NCBI RefSeq assembly: GCF_002302565.1
Contig: NZ_CP022382.1
Coordinates: 1,559,001-1,623,000, forward strand
From: Capnocytophaga canimorsus
GTDB lineage: Bacteria > Bacteroidota > Bacteroidia > Flavobacteriales > Flavobacteriaceae
Reading direction: 5' to 3'
DNA: 64,000 nucleotides
Shown in pieces: positions 17,892 through 26,552 of the stretch (positions within the stretch are counted from its first letter, which is position 1; every line of letters begins with the position of its first letter). Position numbers and translations under genes: made by a program. Below the pieces are notes generated by a model. It did no database searches. It was not told where the DNA came from and saw only the letters and a program-made list of their open reading frames with translations.

Positions 17892-18512
17892 ATGGATTTA
17901 GTGAGTTATTTTTCTAACATTGAGGATTTTCGTATGGTGAACAAATACAATCATCTTCTTTCTGACATACTTCTCATTGGGCTTTTCACCTATTTGAGCA
18001 ACGGCGAAGACTACGAAGATATGGTATTATTTGCTGAAAATCACCCTGATTTTGTGCGTGAATATTGTAAGCTTCCCAACGGAGTGCCTTCGCACGATAC
18101 CTTTAATCGAGTTTTTAGTTCACTGGATACTAGTGTTTTAAACAAATGCTTAATGGATTATGGTAAAGCTATTTTGGATACACTTGGCGAAAAACAAATC
18201 TGTATTGATGGAAAGAAAATTAAAGGTGTAAATCCTAGAAGTCGTGGAAATACAGGGCTTTACATTGCAAATGCTTGGGTGAGCGAAAACGAACTTTGCA
18301 TCGGAGAGAAAAAAGTAGCAGACAAATCCAATGTAATAACGGCTATTCCTGAAATCATCAATAGTTTAGATATTGAAAATGCAGTAGTTAGCATTGATAC
18401 GATGGGCTGTCAGAAAGAAATAGCATCTTTAATTATGGCAAAAAAAGGGCACTATCTCCTGTCCTTAAAATCGAATCAATCATAATTATTTGAGGATGAG
18501 TGTTTTGAGGAT
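17892..18512 (+). pseudogene. Truncated ISAs1-family transposase
   Basis: The ORF gives 197 residues of an ISAs1-type transposase: the DDE_Tnp_1-associated N-terminus, then IDGKKIKG (first catalytic Asp at about residue 106) and VVSIDTMGCQKEIA (second Asp at about 169). A TAA at 18483-18485 stops it after SLKSNQS. The same frame then reads LFEDECFED to 18512, which is the expected family continuation, so the stop is a point nonsense change. After 18512 the similarity ends at the IS30 remnant. The third catalytic residue and the C-terminal half, normally about 170 more residues, are lost. Confidence 0.85.
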
Positions 18513-18666
18513 TAAACCCCTCTTTTGAGTTTGTTCCTCTTGAGCTTCCTACTAATGGTGCTTTCTGACACGCCCATTTGCTGAGCAATAAATTTTTGTG
18601 ATTTATTACATTTAAGATATGCTTTTATTCGTACCCTTGATACAGAGTTAAATGTTTATATTTCAT
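18512..18666 (-). pseudogene. IS30-family transposase N-terminal remnant, frameshifted
   Basis: On the minus strand the reading begins MKYKHLTLYQGY at 18666 and, after an apparent one-base loss, continues in another frame as RIKAYLKCNKSQKFIAQQMG and SESTISRKLKRNKLKRGV. That is the helix-turn-helix start of IS30-family transposases. The remnant ends with a stop at 18514-18512, exactly where the ISAs1 homology on the other strand ends. The catalytic core is absent. Confidence 0.75.
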
Positions 18667-18975
18667 TGTCTTATTTGACAAAAGAATAACATTTTTTTGA
18701 AGGGAGAAAGTTTTTTTTACTTCTCTCTTTTTTCTTTGGGCTAGCCCAAAGAAAAAAGAGAGAAAAACGATCCCAAAAAATTGCAATTACTAATGGAATC
18801 TAAGCAGCATTTAAAGCTTCCTATTGCTTTGGAATCAATCTTCAAGAAAGCTCTAAATCATTATAGAAAACACTTAAAACGAACTATTTGCAATATCAAA
18901 TATAAAAACTTAAAACCCCTGATTTATTTCACAATTATTTAAGGAGTAATTATATGGATACTTCATTTAAAACCG
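18667..18975. other. Intergenic region without a convincing gene
   Basis: This stretch between the IS remnants and the TonB-receptor promoter holds the 44-bp palindrome at 18721-18764 and an unsupported 49-codon ORF at 18793-18942. No conserved gene could be recognised. It is probably IS debris. Confidence 0.5.
18721..18764. repeat. 44-bp perfect palindrome
   Basis: The 22 bases at 18721-18742 (TTCTCTC, T run, CTTTGGGCT) are the exact reverse complement of 18743-18764, centred on CT/AG with no spacer. As RNA it would form a very stable hairpin with flanking pyrimidine and purine runs. It could be a bidirectional terminator or two fused IS ends in head-to-head contact. Confidence 0.85.
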
Positions 18976-18983
18976 TATCTTTG
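18976..18983 (+). promoter_or_regulatory. Putative -7 element of receptor operon
   Basis: TATCTTTG matches TAnnTTTG and lies 16 bases before the ATG at 19000. Confidence 0.45.
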
Positions 18984-18999
18984 CTGACAAAGACATTGT

Positions 19000-21369
19000 A
19001 TGAAAAAGCTATTTTTTTTAGTTTTCGGTTGTTTTGGGCTATTTCTAGGCTACTCTCAATCGAAATTTACCATTAGTGGTTACGTTACCGACGGAAAAAC
19101 GGGAGAAAAACTCTCCTTTGTGGCAGTTTACTTTGAAGGAACTACGTATGGCACCACTACCAATCAGTATGGGTTTTACTCCTTGACCCTACCCTTGGGC
19201 GAATATTTGATGAAAACCGACTATTTGGGTTACGAAACGGTTTCCGAAAAGATAAAATTAAAAGCAAATTTACAGAAGAATTTTGTGCTAACTCCATCGG
19301 TAACCGAATTGGAAGGAGTAGTGGTACAAAATAATGTAATGAAATCAAATGTACGTACCCCAGAGATGGGCGTGGTTAAACTTCCGGTGGCGGTCATCAA
19401 AAAAATGCCTGTAATATTGGGCGAAGTTGATGTGATTAAAAGCCTTTTACTTTTGCCAGGGGTAAGTAGTGGCGGCGAGGGCTCGGCAGGGTTTAATGTT
19501 CGTGGCGGAAGTGCAGACCAAAATTTGGTACTATTAGATGAGGCTACCATTTTTAATGCCTCGCATCTTTTCGGCTTTTTTGGTGTAATCAATGCCGATG
19601 CCATTCGTGATTTGACCCTTTATAAAGGAGGTATTCCTGCGCGTTATGGTGGTCGGGTTTCTTCAGTTTTGGATATTTATCAAAAGGAAGGAAACAGTCA
19701 ACAATTTGCCGTGAATGGTGGCTTAGGATTACTTTCTTCACGCTTACTCTTGGAAGGACCTATCGTTAGGGATAAAATTTCCTTTCTCGTGGGCGGACGA
19801 ACCTCCTATGCGCATTGGTTTTTAAAACTATTCAACAACCCCAACAGCGCTTATTTCTATGACCTAAACACCAAGTTAAGCTATCAAATCAACGATAAAA
19901 ATGCCCTTTACCTTTCAGGATATTTCGGTAGGGATTATTTTGACTTGAGTGGCAATTTCAATAACCTATACGGAAACGAATTCGGGAATTTGCGTTGGAA
20001 TCATCTGTTTTCGGACAAACTTTTCTCAAATCTTTCTGCTATTTACAGCCGTTATTACTACGGATTAGACTTGGGACTGGTGGGCTTTTCTTGGAAGGCA
20101 TATATTCAGAATTTTAATTTGAAGTATGATTTTAAGCATTATTTGTCCGAAAAAACCAAATTGGGCTACGGATTTGGAGCAATTTATCACGATTTTAACC
20201 CTGGTGAAGTAACCCCCATCGACGAAAAATCAAAAATAAAAGCCGATAAATTAGACAAAAAATATGCCTTAGAAACGGCTCTTTACCTTGAAGGTGAAAC
20301 CAAAATCACTCCTGAAATTTCTGTAGCTTACGGATTGCGCCACAGCCGATTTTATCGTCTAGGAGCCGAAAATATAAGGCTTTACCAAGACAACCAACCC
20401 GTAGGTTATAGCACAAAAGAAAAACGATACTATTCCAAAAAGCCTATTGATAGCATCGCTTTTGGAAGACATAAAGTAATTGATGCTTTCCGCCATTTTG
20501 AACCTCGCCTAACGCTAACCTATGCTTTCGATGATAATCATTCGATTAAGTTAGGATACAATAAAATGGCTCAGTATCTACACCTTATTTCTAACCGAAA
20601 TTCACCCATTCCACAAGATATTTGGATGCCCTCGGGCAGGTATGCAAAACCTCAATTGCTAGACCAAACTGCCTTAGGCTATACCTCTAATTTCAAAGAC
20701 GGGAATTACAGTTTGGAAGTAGAAACCTTTTACCGAACCGTACAAAATCGGTTGGATTATATTGACGGCGCCAACCTTACGGCAAACAATTTTTTGGAAC
20801 AAGAAATCCTCTCTGGAGAAATGCAAGCCTATGGACTTGAGGTTTATCTGAAAAAAAACACTGGAAAATTAACGGGGTGGATTTCCTACACCTTATCCAA
20901 CGCCGAGCAACGCGTAAAACCCCGAAATGCCACCGAAACAGGAATTAATTTTGGCAACTGGTACAAAACCGCTTATAATAAAACCCACGACCTATCGGTA
21001 ACGGCTTTGTATAATCTTAATAAAAAATGGGATTTTGGGGCAACCTTCGTGTTTCAAAGTGGTATGCCCGTAACCTTTCCTAATGCTCGATATGACTATC
21101 AAGGCATTTATGTACCTAACTTCGGAATGCGTAACACCAACAACTTACCCACATATCATCGATTGGATATTTCAGCAACTTATACCCCCTCAAAAAATAA
21201 AGACCGAAAGTGGAAAAACGAATGGGTTTTTGGCATATATAACGTTTATAATCGGATGAATACCTTTTCAATGAGTTTTAGTCAAAATGCTGAAACGGGT
21301 AAAAATGAAGCCACAAGGCTTTCCATATTCGGAATTGTTCCGAGTGTTTCTTATAATTTTAAATTTTAA
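19000..21369 (+). CDS. TonB-dependent receptor with carboxypeptidase-like domain
   Basis: This outer-membrane transporter has 789 residues. A signal peptide ends near LGYSQ. A CarboxypepD_reg-like domain follows (FTISGYVTDGKTGEKL, about 23-110), then a plug (about 120-225, with VDVIKSLLLLPGVSSGGEGS, FNVRGGSADQNLVLLD and YGGRVSSVLDI), then a 22-strand-type barrel ending SVSYNFKF with C-terminal Phe. It pairs with the DUF4249 lipoprotein gene 11 bases downstream, an arrangement seen repeatedly in Bacteroidota, where the lipoprotein is thought to assist uptake of an unknown ligand. Confidence 0.93.
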   Translation: MKKLFFLVFGCFGLFLGYSQSKFTISGYVTDGKTGEKLSFVAVYFEGTTYGTTTNQYGFYSLTLPLGEYLMKTDYLGYETVSEKIKLKANLQKNFVLTPSVTELEGVVVQNNVMKSNVRTPEMGVVKLPVAVIKKMPVILGEVDVIKSLLLLPGVSSGGEGSAGFNVRGGSADQNLVLLDEATIFNASHLFGFFGVINADAIRDLTLYKGGIPARYGGRVSSVLDIYQKEGNSQQFAVNGGLGLLSSRLLLEGPIVRDKISFLVGGRTSYAHWFLKLFNNPNSAYFYDLNTKLSYQINDKNALYLSGYFGRDYFDLSGNFNNLYGNEFGNLRWNHLFSDKLFSNLSAIYSRYYYGLDLGLVGFSWKAYIQNFNLKYDFKHYLSEKTKLGYGFGAIYHDFNPGEVTPIDEKSKIKADKLDKKYALETALYLEGETKITPEISVAYGLRHSRFYRLGAENIRLYQDNQPVGYSTKEKRYYSKKPIDSIAFGRHKVIDAFRHFEPRLTLTYAFDDNHSIKLGYNKMAQYLHLISNRNSPIPQDIWMPSGRYAKPQLLDQTALGYTSNFKDGNYSLEVETFYRTVQNRLDYIDGANLTANNFLEQEILSGEMQAYGLEVYLKKNTGKLTGWISYTLSNAEQRVKPRNATETGINFGNWYKTAYNKTHDLSVTALYNLNKKWDFGATFVFQSGMPVTFPNARYDYQGIYVPNFGMRNTNNLPTYHRLDISATYTPSKNKDRKWKNEWVFGIYNVYNRMNTFSMSFSQNAETGKNEATRLSIFGIVPSVSYNFKF

Positions 21370-21380
21370 AAACGATAGAT

Positions 21381-22205
21381 ATGCGTGGTTTTAAAACAAT
21401 TTCGTCATTACTTTTCATAGCTTGTTTTGCTTCCTGCCAAAAAGTGGTTAATGTTGATTTGGAAACAGCAGCACCAAAACTGGTAATTGATGCCACCATT
21501 GATTGGCAACACGGAACCAAAGGCAATGAGCAAACCATAACCTTATCCACAACGTACCCTTATTTTAGTAAGGATTCGATAGCCCCGAAGGTTTCTGGTG
21601 CTAAGGTTACGGTAACTGATTCCTTAGGTAAGATTTTTGACTTTGAGCAAGTAAAAACAGGAGAGTACGTTTGTAATACTTTTTCACCTACTTTGAATAT
21701 GTCTTACACGCTTCGTGTAGATTATCAAGGAAAAACATACACCGCCAAAGACAAACTCTATCCGATGCCCCAACACGTTGATTTTCAACAAAAGGATAAA
21801 GGAGGTATTTTTGGCAATGCTATGGAAATCAGAGGTTTCTTTAAAGATGATGACCAACTAAAAAACAACTATTATTTAGTAAAAATCAAATCGCCACATA
21901 GTAAGTTCCCTGCTTATATTGATTTGAATGGTAAATTTTTCTCAAAAAATAATTTATTTTTTATCTATTCTGATGAGAAACTAAAGCCTAAAGACACCCT
22001 CAATTTTGAAATTTATCGTATTTCAGAAGATTATTTCGGTTATATGTATCGCATTTTAGAAATTACCTCAAATGGCTCCAGCCCTTTTTCAACACCTCCT
22101 GCATCGGTAATCGGTAATATTATCAATAATAAAGACGCCAATGATAATCCGTTAGGGGCATTTCGAGCTACTCAATTTATATCAAAACAATACATAATAA
22201 AATAA
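21381..22205 (+). CDS. DUF4249 lipoprotein
   Basis: This 274-residue lipoprotein has the lipobox FASC (about residues 16-19), followed by a two-domain beta-rich DUF4249 region (LVIDATIDWQ... ISLSTTYPYF-like start, then AKVTVTDSLG and a late EITSNGSSPFSTPP). Proteins of this family are encoded next to TonB-dependent receptors and are probably surface or periplasmic partners. The 11-base gap from the receptor gene indicates one operon. Confidence 0.88.
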   Translation: MRGFKTISSLLFIACFASCQKVVNVDLETAAPKLVIDATIDWQHGTKGNEQTITLSTTYPYFSKDSIAPKVSGAKVTVTDSLGKIFDFEQVKTGEYVCNTFSPTLNMSYTLRVDYQGKTYTAKDKLYPMPQHVDFQQKDKGGIFGNAMEIRGFFKDDDQLKNNYYLVKIKSPHSKFPAYIDLNGKFFSKNNLFFIYSDEKLKPKDTLNFEIYRISEDYFGYMYRILEITSNGSSPFSTPPASVIGNIINNKDANDNPLGAFRATQFISKQYIIK

Positions 22206-22252
22206 TATTTAAAACGATTTTAAACCATTGGATTACAATGATAACAAACAAA

Positions 22253-22284
22253 AAAGGGAGAATTTATATAAATTCTCCCTTTTC
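22253..22284. terminator. Bidirectional terminator, 32-bp perfect palindrome
   Basis: AAAAGGGAGAATTTAT at 22253-22268 is exactly complementary to ATAAATTCTCCCTTTT at 22269-22284. It lies between the convergent DUF4249 and RND-permease genes and has A and T runs on either side, so it can stop both transcripts. From 22320 to 22430 the intergenic sequence is pyrimidine-rich and repetitive (TTTATCCTTT motifs). Confidence 0.8.
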
Positions 22285-22434
22285 ATTTGATAAATCATTT
22301 ACCACATAGTTCGAGTCTATTTATAATTAATCTATGTGCCTTTTAAAACTCAAAGTAGAAATCTTGTCACTTGTTTCTTGACACTTTTAACTTTATCCTT
22401 TCTACTTTCTACTTTATCCTTTTAACTCGTCCCT

Positions 22435-25400
22435 TTATCTCTCTACCAGAATTGTATTTCCCTCATTATCTTGTTTGTAAACCTTTCCAAAGCGATTTGA
22501 AAATTTTGAAGTCAGGTAGAACATCACCGGAACAACAATCAGCGTAAGGAATGTTGAAAATACCAGTCCGTAGATAACCGTCCAAGCCAATGGTCCCCAG
22601 AAGATAACGTTATCTCCCCCAAAATAGATATTCGGATTTAGTGAATCAAATAGCGTAAAGAAGTTAATATTAAACCCGATAGCAAGAGGTATTAACCCCA
22701 GTACGGTCGTGATAGCAGTAAGCAAAACAGGACGCAAACGAGCTTTTCCGCCCGATACGATAGCATCGTAAACCGACTGATTATCAATTTTGTCATACAC
22801 ACTCAAGCCCATTTTTTCCTTTTTGCGGTCGATAAGTAGTTGTGTATAATCGAGCAGTACCACACCATTGTTTACTACAATTCCCGCTAAGGAAATGATT
22901 CCCATCATCGTCATCAGAATAACGAAAGGCTGTCCTGTAATAATCAGTCCTAAGAAAACTCCCGTGAAACTCAGTAATATCGTAATGAAAATCAGCGTTG
23001 GTTTCACTATTGAATTGAATTGATACACCAAAAGGAAAACAATCAGCCCCACAGCGATAAGAAGTGCTGTTGAAAGGAAAGCCATTTCCTTGTTTTGTTC
23101 CTCAATCTGTCCCGTAAAATCAATTTTGATTTCTTGCGGAAGGTCGAAGTTTTTCATCTCTTGCTGAATTTGCCGCACAATAGCACTCGCATCGCTAAAT
23201 CCAGGGCTTAAAGCCGAATACAACGTTACCACCCTATCGGTTTTGTTGTGTTTTATCGTACTGAACGACGAGGTATTTTTATATTTCGTTACAGAAGATA
23301 TCGGAACGTGTCGCCATTCCCCAGTATTGGCATCTCTAAAGATGATATGTTGGTTGAACAAAACATTGGTATTGTAGCGGTCTGCCCGATTAAAACGAAC
23401 GTAAATATCGTAGTCGTCGCCTTTTTCTTTGTAAACTCCCGCCTTCTCCCCAAATACGGAACGACGCAACTGATTGGAAATCTGCCCGACAGAAACCCCT
23501 AATTCCCCTGCTTTTACGCGGTCGATTTCAACCTCTATGGCAGGTTTATTTTTGTTGACATCTATTTTCAGTTCGTCAATTCCTGCTATGTTTTTCTGTT
23601 TGATAAAATCACGCATACGCTCGGCGGTAACAATCAGTTCATTGTAATCTTCGCCACGAAGTTCGATATTTATCGGATGCCCAGCAGGAGGTCCGTTTTG
23701 GTCTTTTTCTACCGAAATGGAAACCCCAGGGTAAACACCACGCAAATCGGATTGAATTTTCGCACGAAGCTCCTCTGAATCCTGCCCTCGACGATATTTA
23801 AACTCACGGAGGGTTACCGTTACTTTCCCTCTATTGGGCATTTCAGCCGACGAAGCTCCATCGGTATAAGGATTTCCTGCTCCTTCACCCACTTGAGCCA
23901 CAGCCGATTCTACCATAAAGTTGTAATCACCATCGCGGTATTGGTCGCTATTGAGTAGCGTATATATTCGTTTTTCAATGTCTTGCGTTACTGCGTTGGT
24001 TTTCTCAATGTCTGTTCCTTCAGGATATTCGATGTAAACGATAATTTGATTGGGTTTGTTATCAGGGAAGAAGTTTATACTTGTACGCCCTGTCCCAACC
24101 GACCAGCCAAACAACACAAACGACACGATAAGCAACGCAAACGTAGAAGCAACCATTATATACGGATTTTTTCCGCGAAGTGTAAAACGAAGTGTTCTTT
24201 CGTACATATCCTCCATCCAAGTAAGGATTTTTCGTTGGAAGTTATCCGCCAATTTTTTAATGAAATATTTGTACGACCAGAGCAAAAAGATAGTGAAATA
24301 AAGCACCGTTCCTAAGCCTCGAACCGCTCCTCCAACAAGTAAAATGAAGGTTCCGATAACGAAAAGCAAAATACTGATTTTCACCAATTGCTTAACGCTT
24401 AATACTTTTTCGTTGATGTCCATAAATTCGGATACCAACATCGAATTGAAGAAGATGGCAACAAAAAGTGACGACCCCAACACAATGGAAAGCGTCAGAG
24501 GGAAGTACATCATAAAATCTCCCATAATGCCAGGCCACATTGCCAAAGGTAGAAATGCCCCAACGGTGGTTAAAGTAGAAATGATGATAGGCACGGCAAC
24601 CTCTCCGATACCTGCTTTGGCGGCTTCGTATCTGCTCATTCCTTCTTTTTCCATCAGTCGGTAAACGTTTTCAACCACCACAATTCCGTTATCGACAAGC
24701 ATTCCCAATCCCATAATCAGTCCGAAGAGAATCATCGTGTTGAGCGTGTAGCCCAAAGCATTGATAATCATAAAGGACATAAACATCGACATCGGTATAG
24801 CAAATCCTACAAAAAGTGCGTTTCTAAAGCCCAAAAAGAACATCAGTACGCCCACAACGAGGAACACCCCGAAAATGACGTTGTTGCTCAGGTCACTTAC
24901 CATATTTTCAGTCTGTTGTGATTGGTCATTGGCAATGGTTATCGATAAATCTTTCGGAAAATCGCTTCGCATTTCGGCTACTAATTCTTTGATTTTCTCA
25001 CTTGCCTGAATCATATTTTCGCCCGAACGCTTTTTCACGTCGAGCATCACCACGCCCTGACCAAACTCACGAGCATACGTGGTTTTGTCCTTATCTCGGA
25101 AAGAAACTTCGGCAATATCGCCCAAGAATACGATGCCTTTTTCCGACTTTACGATAAAGTTTTTCAAATCGGAAGGCTGCTCAATTTCGCCCACCATTCG
25201 TATGGTACGTCTTTGCCCCGAAGCGATGAGATTTCCGGCAGACATTGTTACATTCCCTCTGCCAATGGCATTAATCACATCGTCGATGCTCACCTTCGAT
25301 GCCATCATTTTGTACATATCAATGGCAACTTCTACCTCTTTTTCCTGAGCTCCGCGAATGGTAGCTTCTTTTATTTCGGGCAGATTTTCAATTTTCTTTT

Positions 25401-25920
25401 GCATCTGCTCGGCAAATTCTTTGAGCTTAGCGGTAGGGTAATTTCCGGCAATGTTTACATTCAAAATCGGGATAAATTCCGAGATGGTAATGTCAAACAC
25501 ATTGGGTTCCACTTTCGCTCCGTTGAAGGTAGGCCAATCCTCGTTGGATACTTCTTTGTCTACCTCATCTTTTACTTTTTGCAGCGCACTTTCGATGGTG
25601 ATTTTCTCGGTAAATTCGAGGGTTATCATTCCGTAATCTTCCTGTGAGGAGGATTGTATTTTTTTGAGATTACTTACCCCTTTGAGCTTCTCTTCCAATG
25701 GGTCAATAATCAGTCTTTCAATGTCTTCGGCGGTATTGCCCGGATAGACAACACTGACGTAAATCTTCGTATCTTTAATTTCCGGAAAGCTCTCGCGAGG
25801 CATATTCATATACGCCAACATTCCGGCAAGGAAAAAGATAAAAATCATCACGTAAATGGTGAATTTGTTGTCAATTGCCCAAGACGACATCTTGAACTCT
25901 TTATCTTTGATATTACTCAT
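22435..25920 (-). CDS. RND efflux pump, inner-membrane permease
   Basis: This is an AcrB/HAE1-type proton-driven exporter subunit of 1161 residues. It has an N-terminal transmembrane helix (about 16-35), a first periplasmic porter loop and a block of TM helices. TM4 reads MGLGMLVDNGIVVVENVYR, so the usual DD pair of HAE1 pumps is DN. A second large periplasmic loop and a second TM block follow (VSLAGIVVNNGVVLLDY). The protein is about 100 residues longer than E. coli AcrB. It is the last gene of a nine-gene operon that also encodes the adaptor and outer-membrane factor. Confidence 0.93.
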   Translation of the reverse strand: MSNIKDKEFKMSSWAIDNKFTIYVMIFIFFLAGMLAYMNMPRESFPEIKDTKIYVSVVYPGNTAEDIERLIIDPLEEKLKGVSNLKKIQSSSQEDYGMITLEFTEKITIESALQKVKDEVDKEVSNEDWPTFNGAKVEPNVFDITISEFIPILNVNIAGNYPTAKLKEFAEQMQKKIENLPEIKEATIRGAQEKEVEVAIDMYKMMASKVSIDDVINAIGRGNVTMSAGNLIASGQRRTIRMVGEIEQPSDLKNFIVKSEKGIVFLGDIAEVSFRDKDKTTYAREFGQGVVMLDVKKRSGENMIQASEKIKELVAEMRSDFPKDLSITIANDQSQQTENMVSDLSNNVIFGVFLVVGVLMFFLGFRNALFVGFAIPMSMFMSFMIINALGYTLNTMILFGLIMGLGMLVDNGIVVVENVYRLMEKEGMSRYEAAKAGIGEVAVPIIISTLTTVGAFLPLAMWPGIMGDFMMYFPLTLSIVLGSSLFVAIFFNSMLVSEFMDINEKVLSVKQLVKISILLFVIGTFILLVGGAVRGLGTVLYFTIFLLWSYKYFIKKLADNFQRKILTWMEDMYERTLRFTLRGKNPYIMVASTFALLIVSFVLFGWSVGTGRTSINFFPDNKPNQIIVYIEYPEGTDIEKTNAVTQDIEKRIYTLLNSDQYRDGDYNFMVESAVAQVGEGAGNPYTDGASSAEMPNRGKVTVTLREFKYRRGQDSEELRAKIQSDLRGVYPGVSISVEKDQNGPPAGHPINIELRGEDYNELIVTAERMRDFIKQKNIAGIDELKIDVNKNKPAIEVEIDRVKAGELGVSVGQISNQLRRSVFGEKAGVYKEKGDDYDIYVRFNRADRYNTNVLFNQHIIFRDANTGEWRHVPISSVTKYKNTSSFSTIKHNKTDRVVTLYSALSPGFSDASAIVRQIQQEMKNFDLPQEIKIDFTGQIEEQNKEMAFLSTALLIAVGLIVFLLVYQFNSIVKPTLIFITILLSFTGVFLGLIITGQPFVILMTMMGIISLAGIVVNNGVVLLDYTQLLIDRKKEKMGLSVYDKIDNQSVYDAIVSGGKARLRPVLLTAITTVLGLIPLAIGFNINFFTLFDSLNPNIYFGGDNVIFWGPLAWTVIYGLVFSTFLTLIVVPVMFYLTSKFSNRFGKVYKQDNEGNTILVER

Positions 25921-25973
25921 AGTATGATATGGGTTTTATTTCTTTATTATGTTGATTATTGTTGTGATTTTAG

Positions 25974-26231
25974 CTATTCGTATAGCATTGCACCTTTAAA
26001 AATATCGGCAAAAACGCTCCAATTAGGAATATCTGCATCAATATGCTGATTGGTGTTGACGTAATACTGCTGAATATCTTCTGTATATCGGCTTAGAGCG
26101 TCCAAAAAATCAGGTAATGTGGTGTTTTCCCAATCCTGCGGATGATGTTCAAGATTATTTTTAAGCATTTCCAAAAACTTTGCGAAATCCTCACGGGTGT
26201 TTACTTCTATTTGATGAATATTTGAGTTCAT
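25974..26231 (-). CDS. Small conserved protein, DUF7660-like
   Basis: This is an 85-residue acidic protein with no signal peptide. It carries the pattern TREDFAKFLEMLKNNLEHHP, DWENTTLPDFLDALSRYTED and PNWSVFADIFKGAMLYE, which recalls the small cytoplasmic DUF7660 family. Its function is unknown. It sits between the adaptor and the permease genes of the efflux operon, 53 bases ahead of the permease and behind a 21-bp repeat array. It may be a passenger and not a pump component. Confidence 0.65.
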   Translation of the reverse strand: MNSNIHQIEVNTREDFAKFLEMLKNNLEHHPQDWENTTLPDFLDALSRYTEDIQQYYVNTNQHIDADIPNWSVFADIFKGAMLYE

Positions 26232-26256
26232 ATTCTAGATTTATTTTTAGAATCAT

Positions 26257-26529
26257 CGTCACCAATTCTATTTTTACCTGATATAAATCGATTTTTGCCG
26301 CTCATCAATAAATTTTTACCAATAATAATTGAATATTTACTTGTCAGAAATGGATTTTTACCGGTCAGAATCCATTTCTTGTCGGTCGGAATCGATTTCC
26401 CGTTGGTCAGAATTCATTTCCTGTTGGTCAGAATCGATTTCTTGTCAGTCGGAATTCATTTCCTGTCGGTCAGAATCGATTTCTTGTTAGTCAGAATTGA
26501 TTTCCTATCAGTAAAAATTCATTTCCTGT
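26257..26529. repeat. 21-bp degenerate tandem repeat, 13 units
   Basis: Thirteen consecutive 21-base units can be laid out without gaps from 26257 to 26529. Units 6 to 13 are well conserved (for example CGGTCAGAATCGATTTCTTG plus T, and TGGTCAGAATTCATTTCCTG plus T). Units 1 to 5 are degenerate and end in TTTTTAC. The core alternates between AATCGATTTC and AATTCATTTC, giving a 42-base higher-order period. The array fills most of the 321-base gap between the DUF7660-like and adaptor genes. On the minus strand it contains stop codons in the relevant frame, so it is not a coding extension. Confidence 0.9.
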
Positions 26530-26552
26530 CGGACGAATCAAAAATCTGAACC

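Noticed and set aside
18793..18942. 49-codon plus-strand ORF after the palindrome
   Set aside because: It is short, with no similarity and no good start context, and is next to IS debris. There is not enough evidence to call it a gene.
26295..26549. Plus-strand 84-residue ORF with a VRIDFLS-type repeat
   Set aside because: It is a by-product of the 21-bp tandem repeat (a multiple of three) and runs opposite to the operon. It has no family signature.
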